Shown piece after piece: positions 1 to 8,252 of a DNA stretch of 64,000 bases. This stretch comes from Streptomyces sp. Ag109_O5-1 (lineage in GTDB: Bacteria; Actinomycetota; Actinomycetes; Streptomycetales; Streptomycetaceae), in the NCBI RefSeq assembly GCF_003814875.1, contig NZ_RKQF01000001.1, positions 1,984,001 through 2,048,000 of the forward strand, in the 5' to 3' direction. The notes beneath the pieces are model-generated. The model worked only from the letters and a program-made list of their open reading frames with translations. It was not told the DNA's origin and searched no databases. Position 1 is the stretch's first letter. Each line of letters opens with the position of its first letter. A program made the translations under genes and the position numbers.

Positions 1-2196
1 CGTACGCTCGACACCTCGGCCGCGAACTACACGCAGACGTCGTTCACCGGCCTGCCCTACGTGACCGGAATCGACGTCACCACCCCTTCCGCCGCTCCTA
101 CCGGCTCGGTGGTCCTCTACGGGGACCAGAGCATCAACGGGGACACCTCGAGCAACGACGGTCAGCATCACCTCAGCGACGCCATCACCAACGCCCTCGT
201 CAACGACACCAACGGAGACAATTCCGTGGACTACGGCGTGCTCAACGCCGGATCCAACAGCAACAGCCTCAGCAACAACCTGCTACCGCAGATCACCAAT
301 AGCGGCACACCGAGAAACGCACTCAATCCCCTGGACCGCAACGTCCTGGCCCAAGGCAACGTCCGCACCGTCCTCATCTCCACCGGCACCAGTGACCTAC
401 TCAACTGCACCGGTACCGCCGACGCCTGCGCCAAAAGCGTCGAGCACGGACTGACCTCGCTCAACAGCCAGCTCAGCTCCTACTACACCGACGACCGGCC
501 GCCCTCCGCCGACGGTCAGCCGGTGATGGAGAACTCCAACATCACCGTCTACGTTGCCACCATCCCGCCGTTCACCGCCGCCCATCCCGGCACAGCGACG
601 CAGGAAGCCGCACGCGAGCAAATCAACACCGAGATGCCCGACCTCTTCCAGGACCAGGTCATCGACTTCGCCACGGCAGTCTCCACAGACGGCACAGCAA
701 TATCCTCCACCGTCAAAGCCGCCGACCTGACCAACGGCAACCCTTCCAGCAACTACTACGACGACCTGGCCGCCCGCTACCTCAGCGACACGAACAACCG
801 CGACACAATCGACATCGCACCGAACCTGATCGTCCCCGTCGCCACCGGCAGCGACACCCCCGACAACGAATGGGACCTCGCCGCCGACGGAACCGACCAG
901 CGCGGCGACAACCCGTTCACCGCGATCGGCGGCGCGACCTCCAACGCTGCGGGACCCGACGCGGTCAACTCCCCCGCCGCCGCCACCTCCTTCGACGGCA
1001 GCACCGGCTTCCTGGAAAGCGACCACACCGCCGTCAACACCCTCGCCGACTACACCGTCTCCGCCTGGGTGAGACTCGACTCGGCGACCGGCCCCGCCAC
1101 CGCCATCTGCGAGGGAACCAGCCAGCACCAGGCGTTCTACATCGGCTACGACCGAGGCAACCAGGGCTGGATGTTCCAGACCACGACCACCAACGACGAC
1201 AGCTCCGACTTCCCCACCGCCGAAGGCGACACCGGCACCGGGGCCCTGGGCACCTGGACCCACCTCCTGGTCACTTACACCGCACCCGTGGACGGCGACG
1301 ACAGCACCGGCGTCATGTCGATCTACCAGAACGGCACCCTCATGGGGACCGCCACCAACCTCACCCCGCAGTACGACTCCTCCATGCCCCTGACCATCGG
1401 CGGCTGCGTCAACGACCCCGCCGCGACCTCCCCGTACAACGCCTTCCCCGGTTCCGTCTCGGACGTCCAGGTCTACCCCTACGCCATGACCTCGAGCGAC
1501 GCCGACGCAAGCAGCGTGATCGTGCCCAGCGGCTGGCAGAACGGCATGCCCGAGGACGACTGGAAACTCGCCGCCAACGGCACCGACACCGCCTCCCTCA
1601 ACCCGCTCACCCCGACCGGCATCGCCACCTTCGGCACGGACGCACCGAGCGGAATGTCCGGCAGCGTCGCCTTCGACGGCAGCACCGGCTTCCTCAAGAG
1701 CAAACAGAGCGCGGTCAACACCCTCGGCGACTACACCGTCTCGGCCTGGGTGAAGATCAACTCAGCGCTCGGCACCACCGCCGTCTGCCAGGGCACCACC
1801 CAGCACCAGTCCTTCTACCTCTCCTACGACAAACCCAGCGCCGCCTGGATGTTCCAGACCACCACCACCAACGACGAGAACTCCGACTTCCCCACCGCCG
1901 AAGGCGACCCCAACAGCGGCCCGACCGGCACCTGGACCCACCTCGTCGCCACCTTCCGAGCACCGGTCCCGGGAAGCTCCACCACCGGCAACATGGCCCT
2001 CTACCAGAACGGCACCCTGATCGGGACCGCCACCAACCTCAGCCCCCAGTACGACTCCTCCCTGCCCCTCACCATCGGCGGCTGCATCAACAACGCCTCC
2101 GCCACCACCCCCTACCTCGCCTTCCCCGGCTCCGTCGCCGACGTCCACGTCTACCCCCGCACACTCTCGGCGACCGAAGTCAGCGCACTGCACTGA
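1..2196 (+). CDS. SGNH-hydrolase-like protein with two LamG domains (5' end missing)
   Basis: The reading frame is open from base 1, so the start lies outside the window. About the first 270 visible residues resemble an SGNH/GDSL hydrolase: a GDQS block near residue 35, a later 'LNAG' block and 'STGTSD' where GxND is expected, so the blocks are degenerate. Two concanavalin-A-like (LamG) domains follow, starting with 'EWDLAADGTD' near residue 290 and 'DWKLAANGTD' near residue 518. They share nearly identical phrases ('SFDGSTGFL'/'AFDGSTGFL', 'DYTVSAWV', 'LTIGGC'). LamG domains usually bind carbohydrate, so an extracellular carbohydrate-active or surface-binding role is likely; the signal peptide would be off-window. 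The hydrolase assignment is weaker than the LamG one. A hairpin terminator follows. Confidence 0.8.
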   Translation, partial: RTLDTSAANYTQTSFTGLPYVTGIDVTTPSAAPTGSVVLYGDQSINGDTSSNDGQHHLSDAITNALVNDTNGDNSVDYGVLNAGSNSNSLSNNLLPQITNSGTPRNALNPLDRNVLAQGNVRTVLISTGTSDLLNCTGTADACAKSVEHGLTSLNSQLSSYYTDDRPPSADGQPVMENSNITVYVATIPPFTAAHPGTATQEAAREQINTEMPDLFQDQVIDFATAVSTDGTAISSTVKAADLTNGNPSSNYYDDLAARYLSDTNNRDTIDIAPNLIVPVATGSDTPDNEWDLAADGTDQRGDNPFTAIGGATSNAAGPDAVNSPAAATSFDGSTGFLESDHTAVNTLADYTVSAWVRLDSATGPATAICEGTSQHQAFYIGYDRGNQGWMFQTTTTNDDSSDFPTAEGDTGTGALGTWTHLLVTYTAPVDGDDSTGVMSIYQNGTLMGTATNLTPQYDSSMPLTIGGCVNDPAATSPYNAFPGSVSDVQVYPYAMTSSDADASSVIVPSGWQNGMPEDDWKLAANGTDTASLNPLTPTGIATFGTDAPSGMSGSVAFDGSTGFLKSKQSAVNTLGDYTVSAWVKINSALGTTAVCQGTTQHQSFYLSYDKPSAAWMFQTTTTNDENSDFPTAEGDPNSGPTGTWTHLVATFRAPVPGSSTTGNMALYQNGTLIGTATNLSPQYDSSLPLTIGGCINNASATTPYLAFPGSVADVHVYPRTLSATEVSALH

Positions 2197-2211
2197 CCCA
2201 CCACCGAACCA

Positions 2212-2248
2212 GGGCCCGCGCCGACTCCGACACGAGCGGCGCGGGCCC
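2212..2248 (+). terminator. Hairpin terminator after the LamG gene
   Basis: Perfect 12-bp arms GGGCCCGCGCCG and CGGCGCGGGCCC enclose a 13-base loop, 16 bases after the stop codon. No U-tract follows, which is common in Streptomyces. Confidence 0.8.
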
Positions 2249-2661
2249 GCCCACGTCCGCGGCAGCCGCCAGCCACACCCAGCCGGCGAACGGACCGACA
2301 CCGTCGAACGCTCCCCCGAAGACCAGCTTGCGGGCCCACCCAGGAGATCACGCCCTGCCAGCGCACCCCCGAGCAAAGGCGCGTTGCCGAAATCGAAGCG
2401 GCACACCACAGGAGCGTCCACCGGAAAGCCGCCACAGAAGAAGCCCCCATCCAGTACGTCGAGGCTCAGCGCACGCCATATGCACCATCGCGCCAGCCAT
2501 GCCGCCGAGCCAGACCAAAACACAACCAGCCGACGGGGGCCTCGTCGCGCTGCCAGCTGTCACGGGCGAGTCACAAACCCCGTGGACACCCTCCCGACAC
2601 AGGATCTCGAAACTGGACATATATGTCCGCACAGGACTGGATGGACGGCCCTGGACGGCTT

Positions 2662-2769
2662 CTACGACATGTGCCATGTGGTACCCAGTGAGGGACCCAA
2701 GATCAGGACCGGAGCGTCTTCTGGCCCGTCAAAGCGGTATTGCAGGGTGTTCGGGGGTGTCTCACTCAC
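2662..2769 (-). pseudogene. pcaD-like 5' fragment, copy A
   Basis: Read on the minus strand from a GTG at 2769, 35 codons give VSETPPNTLQYRFDGPEDAP and then VLILGPSLGTTWHM, followed by Ser and a TAG stop. This matches what I remember of the start of Streptomyces 3-oxoadipate enol-lactonase (PcaD), ending just before the conserved Trp-Asp; nothing of the rest of the roughly 260-residue enzyme follows. A near-identical fragment lies at 48089-48196 and a shorter one at 61917-61978. Similarity between copies A and B continues about 20 bases past the stop, so they probably copied an already truncated ancestor. Confidence 0.7.
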
Positions 2770-2794
2770 GCCCCAGACCCTCTCACGTCTCACG

Positions 2795-2848
2795 ACAGCC
2801 CCTATGAGCGGGGAGCTGACTGTAGCTGTTTGACCAGGTGGAAGACCT
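2795..2848 (-). repeat. Dispersed hairpin repeat, copy 1
   Basis: About 54 bases closely matching 40545-40600; both end in GACCAGGTGGAAGACCT. On the minus strand it contains a hairpin with CAG..CCCC and GGGG..CTG arms around GCTCATA. It lies about 30 bases upstream of pcaD-like copy A, so it may be the leader of that fragment. Confidence 0.65.
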
Positions 2849-3574
2849 CGCGGGCCGCCTCACGGCTTCCCAGTTCCTGGCCCGATTGCGTATCTCCCAC
2901 TACCACCTCCCCCGCAGGGCGACGACGACGGGTCTGCGGAGCAGGCGGCGTACTGGACAGGGTCGAACTGGACATGCCAGTTCCCCTTTCCGGTCCGACG
3001 GCGCGTCGCGTTGCCGGTACCGGGCCGCGTCGGGCGGTCAGAATCGTGACGACGCCACAACTGATCGGCAGGCTCCTGACTTGTTGAATCGGGCCCAGAC
3101 GCGCGGTCTGCAGCCGTAGCGTCCAGGGTGTCGGTCGGCACAGCGTGAGCAAGACACCCCGGTCAGAGATCTCAAGAGTCAAACCCCGCCGCAGGACAGC
3201 ACCCACCAATTCTCCCCGCACCCACAGCCCCCGGCCCAGACCCGCAGAACATGCTCAATCCCTAGCACATGGAACACCCTGAATCCGCCTCTGGCCGACC
3301 ACAACGGATCACGAAGGGCGACAACACGTTCAACCCGCAAGTTTCACCAATGGCGCCAGCGCATGACGGGCCTCGGTCCGACTACCGGACAGGGATCAGC
3401 GCGCTCCCACGGTCATCGGCCTGCTGCCTTGGAAGGCCAGACGGTCCCGTCTCTGGGTGCGGCCGTTGCGCCTGTCGCCTCGCGCGGCTCTTGCGTACAC
3501 GATTGTGTCCGCACCGAGGCCGACGACCGCTCGATGGCGCCTTGGACCCGCCCTGTCGAGCACGAGCTCAAGCA
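2849..3574. other. Region without a recognisable gene
   Basis: Open frames exist on both strands, but none has a recognisable family, a good ribosome binding site or convincing codon use. Weak similarity to the 40.6 kb repeat continues to about 2890. Confidence 0.5.
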
Positions 3575-3685
3575 GGCGGCTTGACCGAAGACCACACGCC
3601 AAGCCAGGTCCGCTCGATGCGCCTCGCGGCGAAGCTCGGGTTCACCGAGCTGGAGCGATTAGAGGCGTACGGCGCCGAGCAGTTG
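3575..3685 (+). pseudogene. GNAT acetyltransferase C-terminal fragment
   Basis: The plus-strand frame reads 'SQVRSMRLAAKLGFTELERL' then 'EAYGAEQ', the typical GNAT C-terminal pattern (Asn-x-x-Ser-x-x-Leu-Ala-x-x-x-Gly-Phe, then E..EYGAEQWFGVW). The acetyl-CoA-binding core upstream is missing and similarity stops at GAEQ, where the neighbouring minus-strand fragment begins. It is a remnant. Confidence 0.6.
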
Positions 3686-3689
3686 GCGC

Positions 3690-3969
3690 AGTGCCAGCGT
3701 CTACGCAGAAGACTGACCACGATCTCCAGTGCGTGCGGCAGGTACCCGCACAAGGCTGCGAGTTCGAGCAGCTCGTCGGGTTCGCGGGCCGGGTGGTCAT
3801 CAGCTTCATCGCCGGTGTGTGGGGCACCGGTGATGAGCTCGGCAGCGGACTGCGGGGTCAGAGTCCGGATGTCGACGAGCCGGGCGTCAAGGTCCGTCAG
3901 TCTGCGCCGCGAGGCGATGAGGACCCGGCGCGGGGCGCGGCGCAGAGCGGCCGGTGCCTGCTTCCCGCC
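3690..3969 (-). pseudogene. AfsR/SARP-type NB-ARC fragment
   Basis: The minus-strand frame starts after a TAA near 3970 and reads 'RRVLIASRRRLTDLDARLVD', then '..LTPQSAAELITG..' and 'LLELAALCGYLPHALEI'. This follows the NB-ARC order of Streptomyces AfsR-like regulators: the sensor motif (TSRRRL..L), the L.P..A..LF segment and the CGYLPLAL (GLPL-like) motif. Walker A/B and everything else are absent. It abuts the GNAT fragment tail to tail, which indicates a rearrangement junction. Confidence 0.6.
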
Positions 3970-4072
3970 TTAGAGCCCGCGCCCCGCTGACCGCGGACCC
4001 ATGCCGTGTAACGGCACGCCGCGGCGTTGCTCGCGCCGAGCCACGCCGCGAACATCAGCGCTTCAGGCCCGT

Positions 4073-4648
4073 TCAGGCACGGACCAGGGGTGTGTCGACC
4101 AAATGCTCGGCCAGGAACCACGCCTGGAGTTCACCTGTCCGGATCACCTGTGAGACCAGCAGGTCGTTGGTGCCGTCGTCGCCCAACTCCGCGCTACGGG
4201 CAGCCGCGTCGTGGGCCTCGGTCAGGATGGTCTCGTGCGCCGCCAGCAACCGGGACAGCATGGCCGGCACCTCCTCCACGCCGTCCGGAGGGCGTGGGAT
4301 CGAGGTGATCTCGGCGACGTGCCGGGGGTCCCCCACCGCAACACCGCCCAGGGTCTGGACCCGTTCGGCGAGGGCGTCGACGAGTTCGAGCTGCTCCCCA
4401 GCATGCTTGTCCAGCACCAGGTGCAGCTGGTAAAAGGTCGCCCCGCGCATCAGCCAGTGGTGCTTCTTGTAAAGGCCGTAGAGGATCTGAGTGTCCGCCA
4501 GGACTCTGTTGAGCTGCTGACAGGAGTACATGCGGGTTTCGTAGGACAGGCCGAGAGGAAACTGCTTGACGGTCCCGAACTCCTGGATGATCTCTCCCTT
4601 CTGATGCAGCCACGGCTGGCTGCTCACGTGCTGGGCACTGGTGGTCAT
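4073..4648 (-). CDS. dps: Dps-family ferritin-like DNA-protection protein
   Basis: 191 residues. Dps proteins form dodecamers that oxidise and store iron with peroxide and often bind DNA. The ferroxidase ligands are all present with canonical spacing: H64, H76 (12 apart), D91 (15) and E95 (4), within 'HHWLMRG', 'LHLVLDKH' and 'VDALAERV'. The start is the ATG at 4648, preceded by AGGAGG about 6 bases upstream; a longer frame runs on but lacks family similarity. It is divergent from the flavin reductase at 4879, with about 230 bases between them that should hold both promoters. Oxidative or stationary-phase control is likely, but I do not recognise an operator. Confidence 0.93.
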   Translation of the reverse strand: MTTSAQHVSSQPWLHQKGEIIQEFGTVKQFPLGLSYETRMYSCQQLNRVLADTQILYGLYKKHHWLMRGATFYQLHLVLDKHAGEQLELVDALAERVQTLGGVAVGDPRHVAEITSIPRPPDGVEEVPAMLSRLLAAHETILTEAHDAAARSAELGDDGTNDLLVSQVIRTGELQAWFLAEHLVDTPLVRA

Positions 4649-4878
4649 GATCCGCCTCCTGCGGTCTGGGCTCTGTGTGCAGGGGGACGCTAGGTGCCCG
4701 CACGGCGGACTCGTTGCCCAGGAGCGCACGCGGTGGTGCTCGGCAGCGCACTGGGCTAGGGGTCCGTGCCCGTTGTGCGTCCTCGGGCAAGTCACCGTGC
4801 GCCGACGGACAGGGCCCGGTGCCTTGGCCCTTCTAACCTGTCGCGGACGGCGTGAGCCGACGAGCAGCGAGGAGAGAC

Positions 4879-6246
4879 ATGAGGGTGAGCGAGCAGGCCG
4901 ATGTGGTCGTCCTGGGTCTGGGGCCCGGGGGCGAGTACGTCGCAGGCACGCTGGCAGAGGCCGGACTGGATGTGGTGGGGATCGAGGCCGAGCTCGTCGG
5001 GGGCGAGTGCCCGTACTGGGGATGCGTGCCCAGCAAGATGATGATCCGAGCCGGGAACCTGCTCGCCGAGGCAGGCCGCGTGCCCTTCCTCGCCGGTGAG
5101 GCGGAGGTGACTCCCGATTGGGGCCCGGTTGCCGGACGTATTCGAGGCGAGGCAACCGACGACTGGAACGACCGGGTAGCCGCCGACCGCCTCGCGGCGA
5201 AGGGCGGTCGGCTCGTGCGCGGAACGGGACGGCTCACCGGACCACGGCAGGTGACGGTCGGCGATCGCACGTTCGAGGCCCGGCGGGGTGTGGTTCTTGC
5301 CACCGGCACCCGGCCCCGGATTCCTCCGGTCCCGGGCCTGGCCTCGACGCCGTACTGGACCAACCGGGACGCCATAGCGGCCAAGGAGCTGCCGGCCTCG
5401 ATGATCGTGCTCGGCGGAGGCGCCATCGGCGTGGAACTCGCCCAGGTCTTCGCCCGCTTCCGGTGCGCGGTCACGGTGGTGGAGGGGCAGGAGCGGTTGC
5501 TGTCGCAGGAGGAACCGGAAGCCGGGGAGCTGGCCGAGGAGGTCCTGCGGGCGGACGGCGTCGCCGTTCTCACCTCGGTCCGGGCCCGACAGGTCGGCCA
5601 TGACGGCACCGGCTTCATCGTCCACCTCGAGGGCGAGGAGGAGCCCTTGCGCGCCGAACGGCTTCTCGTCGCCACCGGGCGCCGCGCCGACCTCGCCGAG
5701 TTGGGTGTCGATGCAGCGGGTCTCGACCCTTCGGCACGAGCCGTGCGCACGGACGGGCAGATGCGGGCCGAGGAAGGGCTCTGGGCGATCGGGGACGTCA
5801 CCGGCCACGGCAGTTTCACGCATGTGTCGATGTACCAGGCGGAGATCGCCGTACGGGACATCCTCGGGCGTCCCGGCCCCGACGCCGACTACCGGGCGCT
5901 GCCCCGCGTCACCTTCACCGACCCCGAGATCGCGGCCGTGGGACTCACCGAGCAGCAGGCCCGCGACCAGCGGCTGCGAGTGCGCACCAGCGTGGTGCCG
6001 ATCGCCTCCTCCACACGCGGCTGGATCCACGGGCGGGGCAACGAGGGGTTCATCAAACTGGTCGAGGATGCCGACCGAAGCGTGCTGATCGGGGCGACGT
6101 CGGCGGGACCGGTGGGAGGTGAAGTGTTGTACGGGCTGAACGTCGCCGTCCACGCGGAGGTGCCTGTCGAGCGCCTCAGGCACATGATCTACACCTATCC
6201 CACCTTCCACCGAACTGTGGAAGCCGCTCTGGGAGCCCTTCGCTGA
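4879..6246 (+). CDS. Dithiol NAD(P)/FAD-dependent oxidoreductase (mercuric-reductase-like)
   Basis: 455 residues of the class I pyridine nucleotide-disulfide oxidoreductase family (dihydrolipoamide, glutathione and mercuric reductases). An N-terminal FAD Rossmann motif 'VLGLGPGG' (about 11-18) precedes the redox-active pair C44/C49 in 'GECPYWGCVPSK'. A second Rossmann motif 'GGGAIGVELA' (about 178) binds NAD(P)H, 'AIGDVTG' (about 307) contacts FAD, and the C-terminal dimer domain ends in 'YPTFHRTVEAAL'. There is no HMA domain and no C-terminal Cys pair as in MerA, so the substrate is probably a disulfide or quinone-like compound rather than mercury. The start was chosen after GGAGAG. A decayed copy of this family lies at 23250-23405. 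It is divergent from dps and 62 bases upstream of ltrA. Confidence 0.9.
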   Translation: MRVSEQADVVVLGLGPGGEYVAGTLAEAGLDVVGIEAELVGGECPYWGCVPSKMMIRAGNLLAEAGRVPFLAGEAEVTPDWGPVAGRIRGEATDDWNDRVAADRLAAKGGRLVRGTGRLTGPRQVTVGDRTFEARRGVVLATGTRPRIPPVPGLASTPYWTNRDAIAAKELPASMIVLGGGAIGVELAQVFARFRCAVTVVEGQERLLSQEEPEAGELAEEVLRADGVAVLTSVRARQVGHDGTGFIVHLEGEEEPLRAERLLVATGRRADLAELGVDAAGLDPSARAVRTDGQMRAEEGLWAIGDVTGHGSFTHVSMYQAEIAVRDILGRPGPDADYRALPRVTFTDPEIAAVGLTEQQARDQRLRVRTSVVPIASSTRGWIHGRGNEGFIKLVEDADRSVLIGATSAGPVGGEVLYGLNVAVHAEVPVERLRHMIYTYPTFHRTVEAALGALR

Positions 6247-6308
6247 GCCACCTCTCCTCTCGACGTACGCGGCGAGCCGGACGATGGCACGGGCGATCCG
6301 GCGGCACC

Positions 6309-7439
6309 ATGGGCCGGGACCCAGGTGAACCGCACAGGACCGCCACATCGCTGGAACTCCTCTTCGACCTGTGCTTCGTCATAGCGGTGGCGCAGGCGTC
6401 AGCGAGCCTGAGCACAGCGGTGACCGGCGGGCACTACATCACGGGCTCCCTGCGCTTCGCGCTGGTGTTCTTCACCATCTGGTGGGCGTGGATGAACTTC
6501 ACGTGGTTCGCTTCCGCCTACGACCCGGACGACGTCCCGTACCGGTTGACGGTGCTGGTCCAGATCACGGGGTCCCTCATTCTCGCCGCCGGCGTCCCAC
6601 GGGCATTCGAGGAAGGCGACCTGCGTGTCATCACGCTGGGATACGCCCTACTGCGTACGGCCCTGGCCGTCCTATGGTTGCGTGCCGCGCGATCGGACCC
6701 CGGCCGGCGGCGGACGGCGCTTCGCTTCGCCGTCGGAGTGACGGGCTGCCAGATCGGCTGGGTCGGAGTGCTCTTCCTCCCGGCCCCGGCACAACTGCCC
6801 GCCATCATCGGGTTGATCGTCGCCGAGCTTTCCGTCCCGGTGTGGGCGCAGTCCGCCGGGATGACCCCGTGGCACCCGCACCACATCGCCGAGCGGTACG
6901 AACTGTTCACTCTCATCGTGCTCGGTGAGTCCGTCGCAGCCGCCACGACGGCGGTCCGCGGCGCCTTCGACCAGCACCACAACGCCGGTGCGCTGTACCT
7001 GCTGGCAGCAGGTGGCCTGCTCATGGTCTTCGCCATGTGGTGGCTGTACTTCGCCAGACCGGCGCACACTCTGCTCGCCACGACGCACCAAGCCCACCGC
7101 AAGAGGTTCACCTGGGCGTACGGCCACTACCTGATCTTCGCTTCGGCGGCCGCCGAGGGGGCCGGCCTGGCGGCGTACGCCAAGCTGATCACGCGGCGCG
7201 CCGATGTCCCATCGCCGGCAGCAGGTGGCGCGATCACCATGCCGGCAGCGATCTTCCTGATCACCGTGTGGGCCATACACGTCCGGCCGCACCAGCGGAG
7301 CGGGGCCGAACAGCTTGCGTTTCCCGCTGTCGCGGTCGCTGTGCTGGTGGCCGGTCGCTTCCCGGCGCCGGCCGTAATCGCCGGTCTGCTGGCGGCGGCT
7401 CTGGTCGTCGTGGTCACGGTGGCCGACCGGACCGAGTGA
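6309..7439 (+). CDS. ltrA: Low-temperature-requirement A (LtrA) family membrane protein
   Basis: 376 residues with about ten hydrophobic segments. The N-terminal 'ATSLELLFDLCFVIAVAQ' is the LtrA hallmark, followed by 'WWAWMNFTWFAS' and 'HIAERYELFTLIVLGESV', all typical of the family. LtrA was named for a Listeria mutant unable to grow in the cold; its transport or enzymatic activity is not established. It follows the flavin reductase by 62 bases in the same direction and may be co-transcribed. The strong hairpin at 7464 ends the unit. Confidence 0.9.
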   Translation: MGRDPGEPHRTATSLELLFDLCFVIAVAQASASLSTAVTGGHYITGSLRFALVFFTIWWAWMNFTWFASAYDPDDVPYRLTVLVQITGSLILAAGVPRAFEEGDLRVITLGYALLRTALAVLWLRAARSDPGRRRTALRFAVGVTGCQIGWVGVLFLPAPAQLPAIIGLIVAELSVPVWAQSAGMTPWHPHHIAERYELFTLIVLGESVAAATTAVRGAFDQHHNAGALYLLAAGGLLMVFAMWWLYFARPAHTLLATTHQAHRKRFTWAYGHYLIFASAAAEGAGLAAYAKLITRRADVPSPAAGGAITMPAAIFLITVWAIHVRPHQRSGAEQLAFPAVAVAVLVAGRFPAPAVIAGLLAAALVVVVTVADRTE

Positions 7440-7463
7440 GTGCCGCACTGAGGTGAGAACACG

Positions 7464-7496
7464 GCTGCGCGGACGAAACGAGTTCGTCCGCGCAGC
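7464..7496. terminator. Bidirectional terminator
   Basis: Perfect 14-bp arms GCTGCGCGGACGAA and TTCGTCCGCGCAGC enclose a 5-base loop, placed between two convergent genes (ltrA ends at 7439, the hydrolase at 7513). Confidence 0.9.
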
Positions 7497-7512
7497 TGGT
7501 CTGCCCCTCATC

Positions 7513-8232
7513 TCAGCTCGTCGCCCGTACGGCGACGCGGATCAGGTCGGCTACCTCCTTGGGCTGGGAGACGGCGACCGCGTGCGACGCGCCCTCGATC
7601 TCGACGACGGTCGCCCCGGCGCGCTTGGCGCCGAACCGTTCGACCTCGGGGTTGATCGCCTCGTCCGCTCCGGCCACCAGGGCCCAGGACGGCTTTGTCT
7701 TCCACGCGGCCGCGGCGGCCGTCTCCTCGAACGCCGCGGCGGCCAGTGGCCGCTGGGCCACGGCCAGGACCTTGGTGACGTCGGCGGGCACGTCAGCGGC
7801 GAAGACCGACGGGAAGGCGTCGGCGGCGATGGTGACCTCGACCGCGGGGTCACCATCCTCAACGGGGTACGTCCACTGCTTCAGGTTGCTGGCCAGCGGG
7901 GAGAGCGGGAAGCGGCCCTGCAGTTCGCCGAGACTCTCGCCTTCCTCCAGGGCGTAGGCGGCGACGTAGACGAGCCCGACGACGTTCTCCGTGACGCCGG
8001 CCACGGTGATGAGGGCGCCTCCGTAGGAGTGGCCGACCAGCACGACGGGGCCGTCGATCTGGGCGGCCACGGAGGCGACGTAGGCGGCGTCGGCGGCGAG
8101 GCCGCGCAGGGGGTTGGGCGGGGCGATCACGGGGATGCCGTAGCCCTGGAGTTCGGCGATGACGCCGGACCAGCTGGCCGCGTCGGCGAAGGCGCCGTGG
8201 ACGAGCAGGACGGTGGGCGTGGTCGTGGTCAT
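7513..8232 (-). CDS. Alpha/beta hydrolase (HGAFADA type)
   Basis: 239 residues. Oxyanion-loop sequence 'VLLVHGAFADAASW' near residue 9 and nucleophile elbow 'GHSYGG' (Ser69) mark the esterase-like alpha/beta hydrolase family that includes salicylate-esterase- and MenH-like proteins. The C-terminal 'GASHAVAVSQPKEVADLI' supplies the catalytic His. No signal peptide, so cytoplasmic. It lies 20 bases downstream of the esterase at 8253, giving a two-gene minus-strand unit. Three paralogues occur in this window (19388, 36676 and 37481), and 36676 is especially similar around 'LGELQGRFP' and 'AAAWKTKPSW'. The substrate is unknown. Confidence 0.9.
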   Translation of the reverse strand: MTTTTPTVLLVHGAFADAASWSGVIAELQGYGIPVIAPPNPLRGLAADAAYVASVAAQIDGPVVLVGHSYGGALITVAGVTENVVGLVYVAAYALEEGESLGELQGRFPLSPLASNLKQWTYPVEDGDPAVEVTIAADAFPSVFAADVPADVTKVLAVAQRPLAAAAFEETAAAAAWKTKPSWALVAGADEAINPEVERFGAKRAGATVVEIEGASHAVAVSQPKEVADLIRVAVRATS

Positions 8233-8252
8233 GTCGGGGTGTCTCCTCGGGT

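Noticed and set aside
870..2807. 645-codon plus-strand frame in +2 relative to the LamG gene
   Set aside because: Arg/His-rich composition of a shadow frame; the LamG frame has clear domains.
2384..2833. 149-codon plus-strand frame overlapping pcaD-like copy A
   Set aside because: The matching plus-strand peptide in copy B is explained by the better conserved minus-strand pcaD-like frame.
4879..6246. Mercury-resistance mercuric reductase
   Set aside because: No HMA domain, no C-terminal Cys pair, no merR/merT/merB neighbours.
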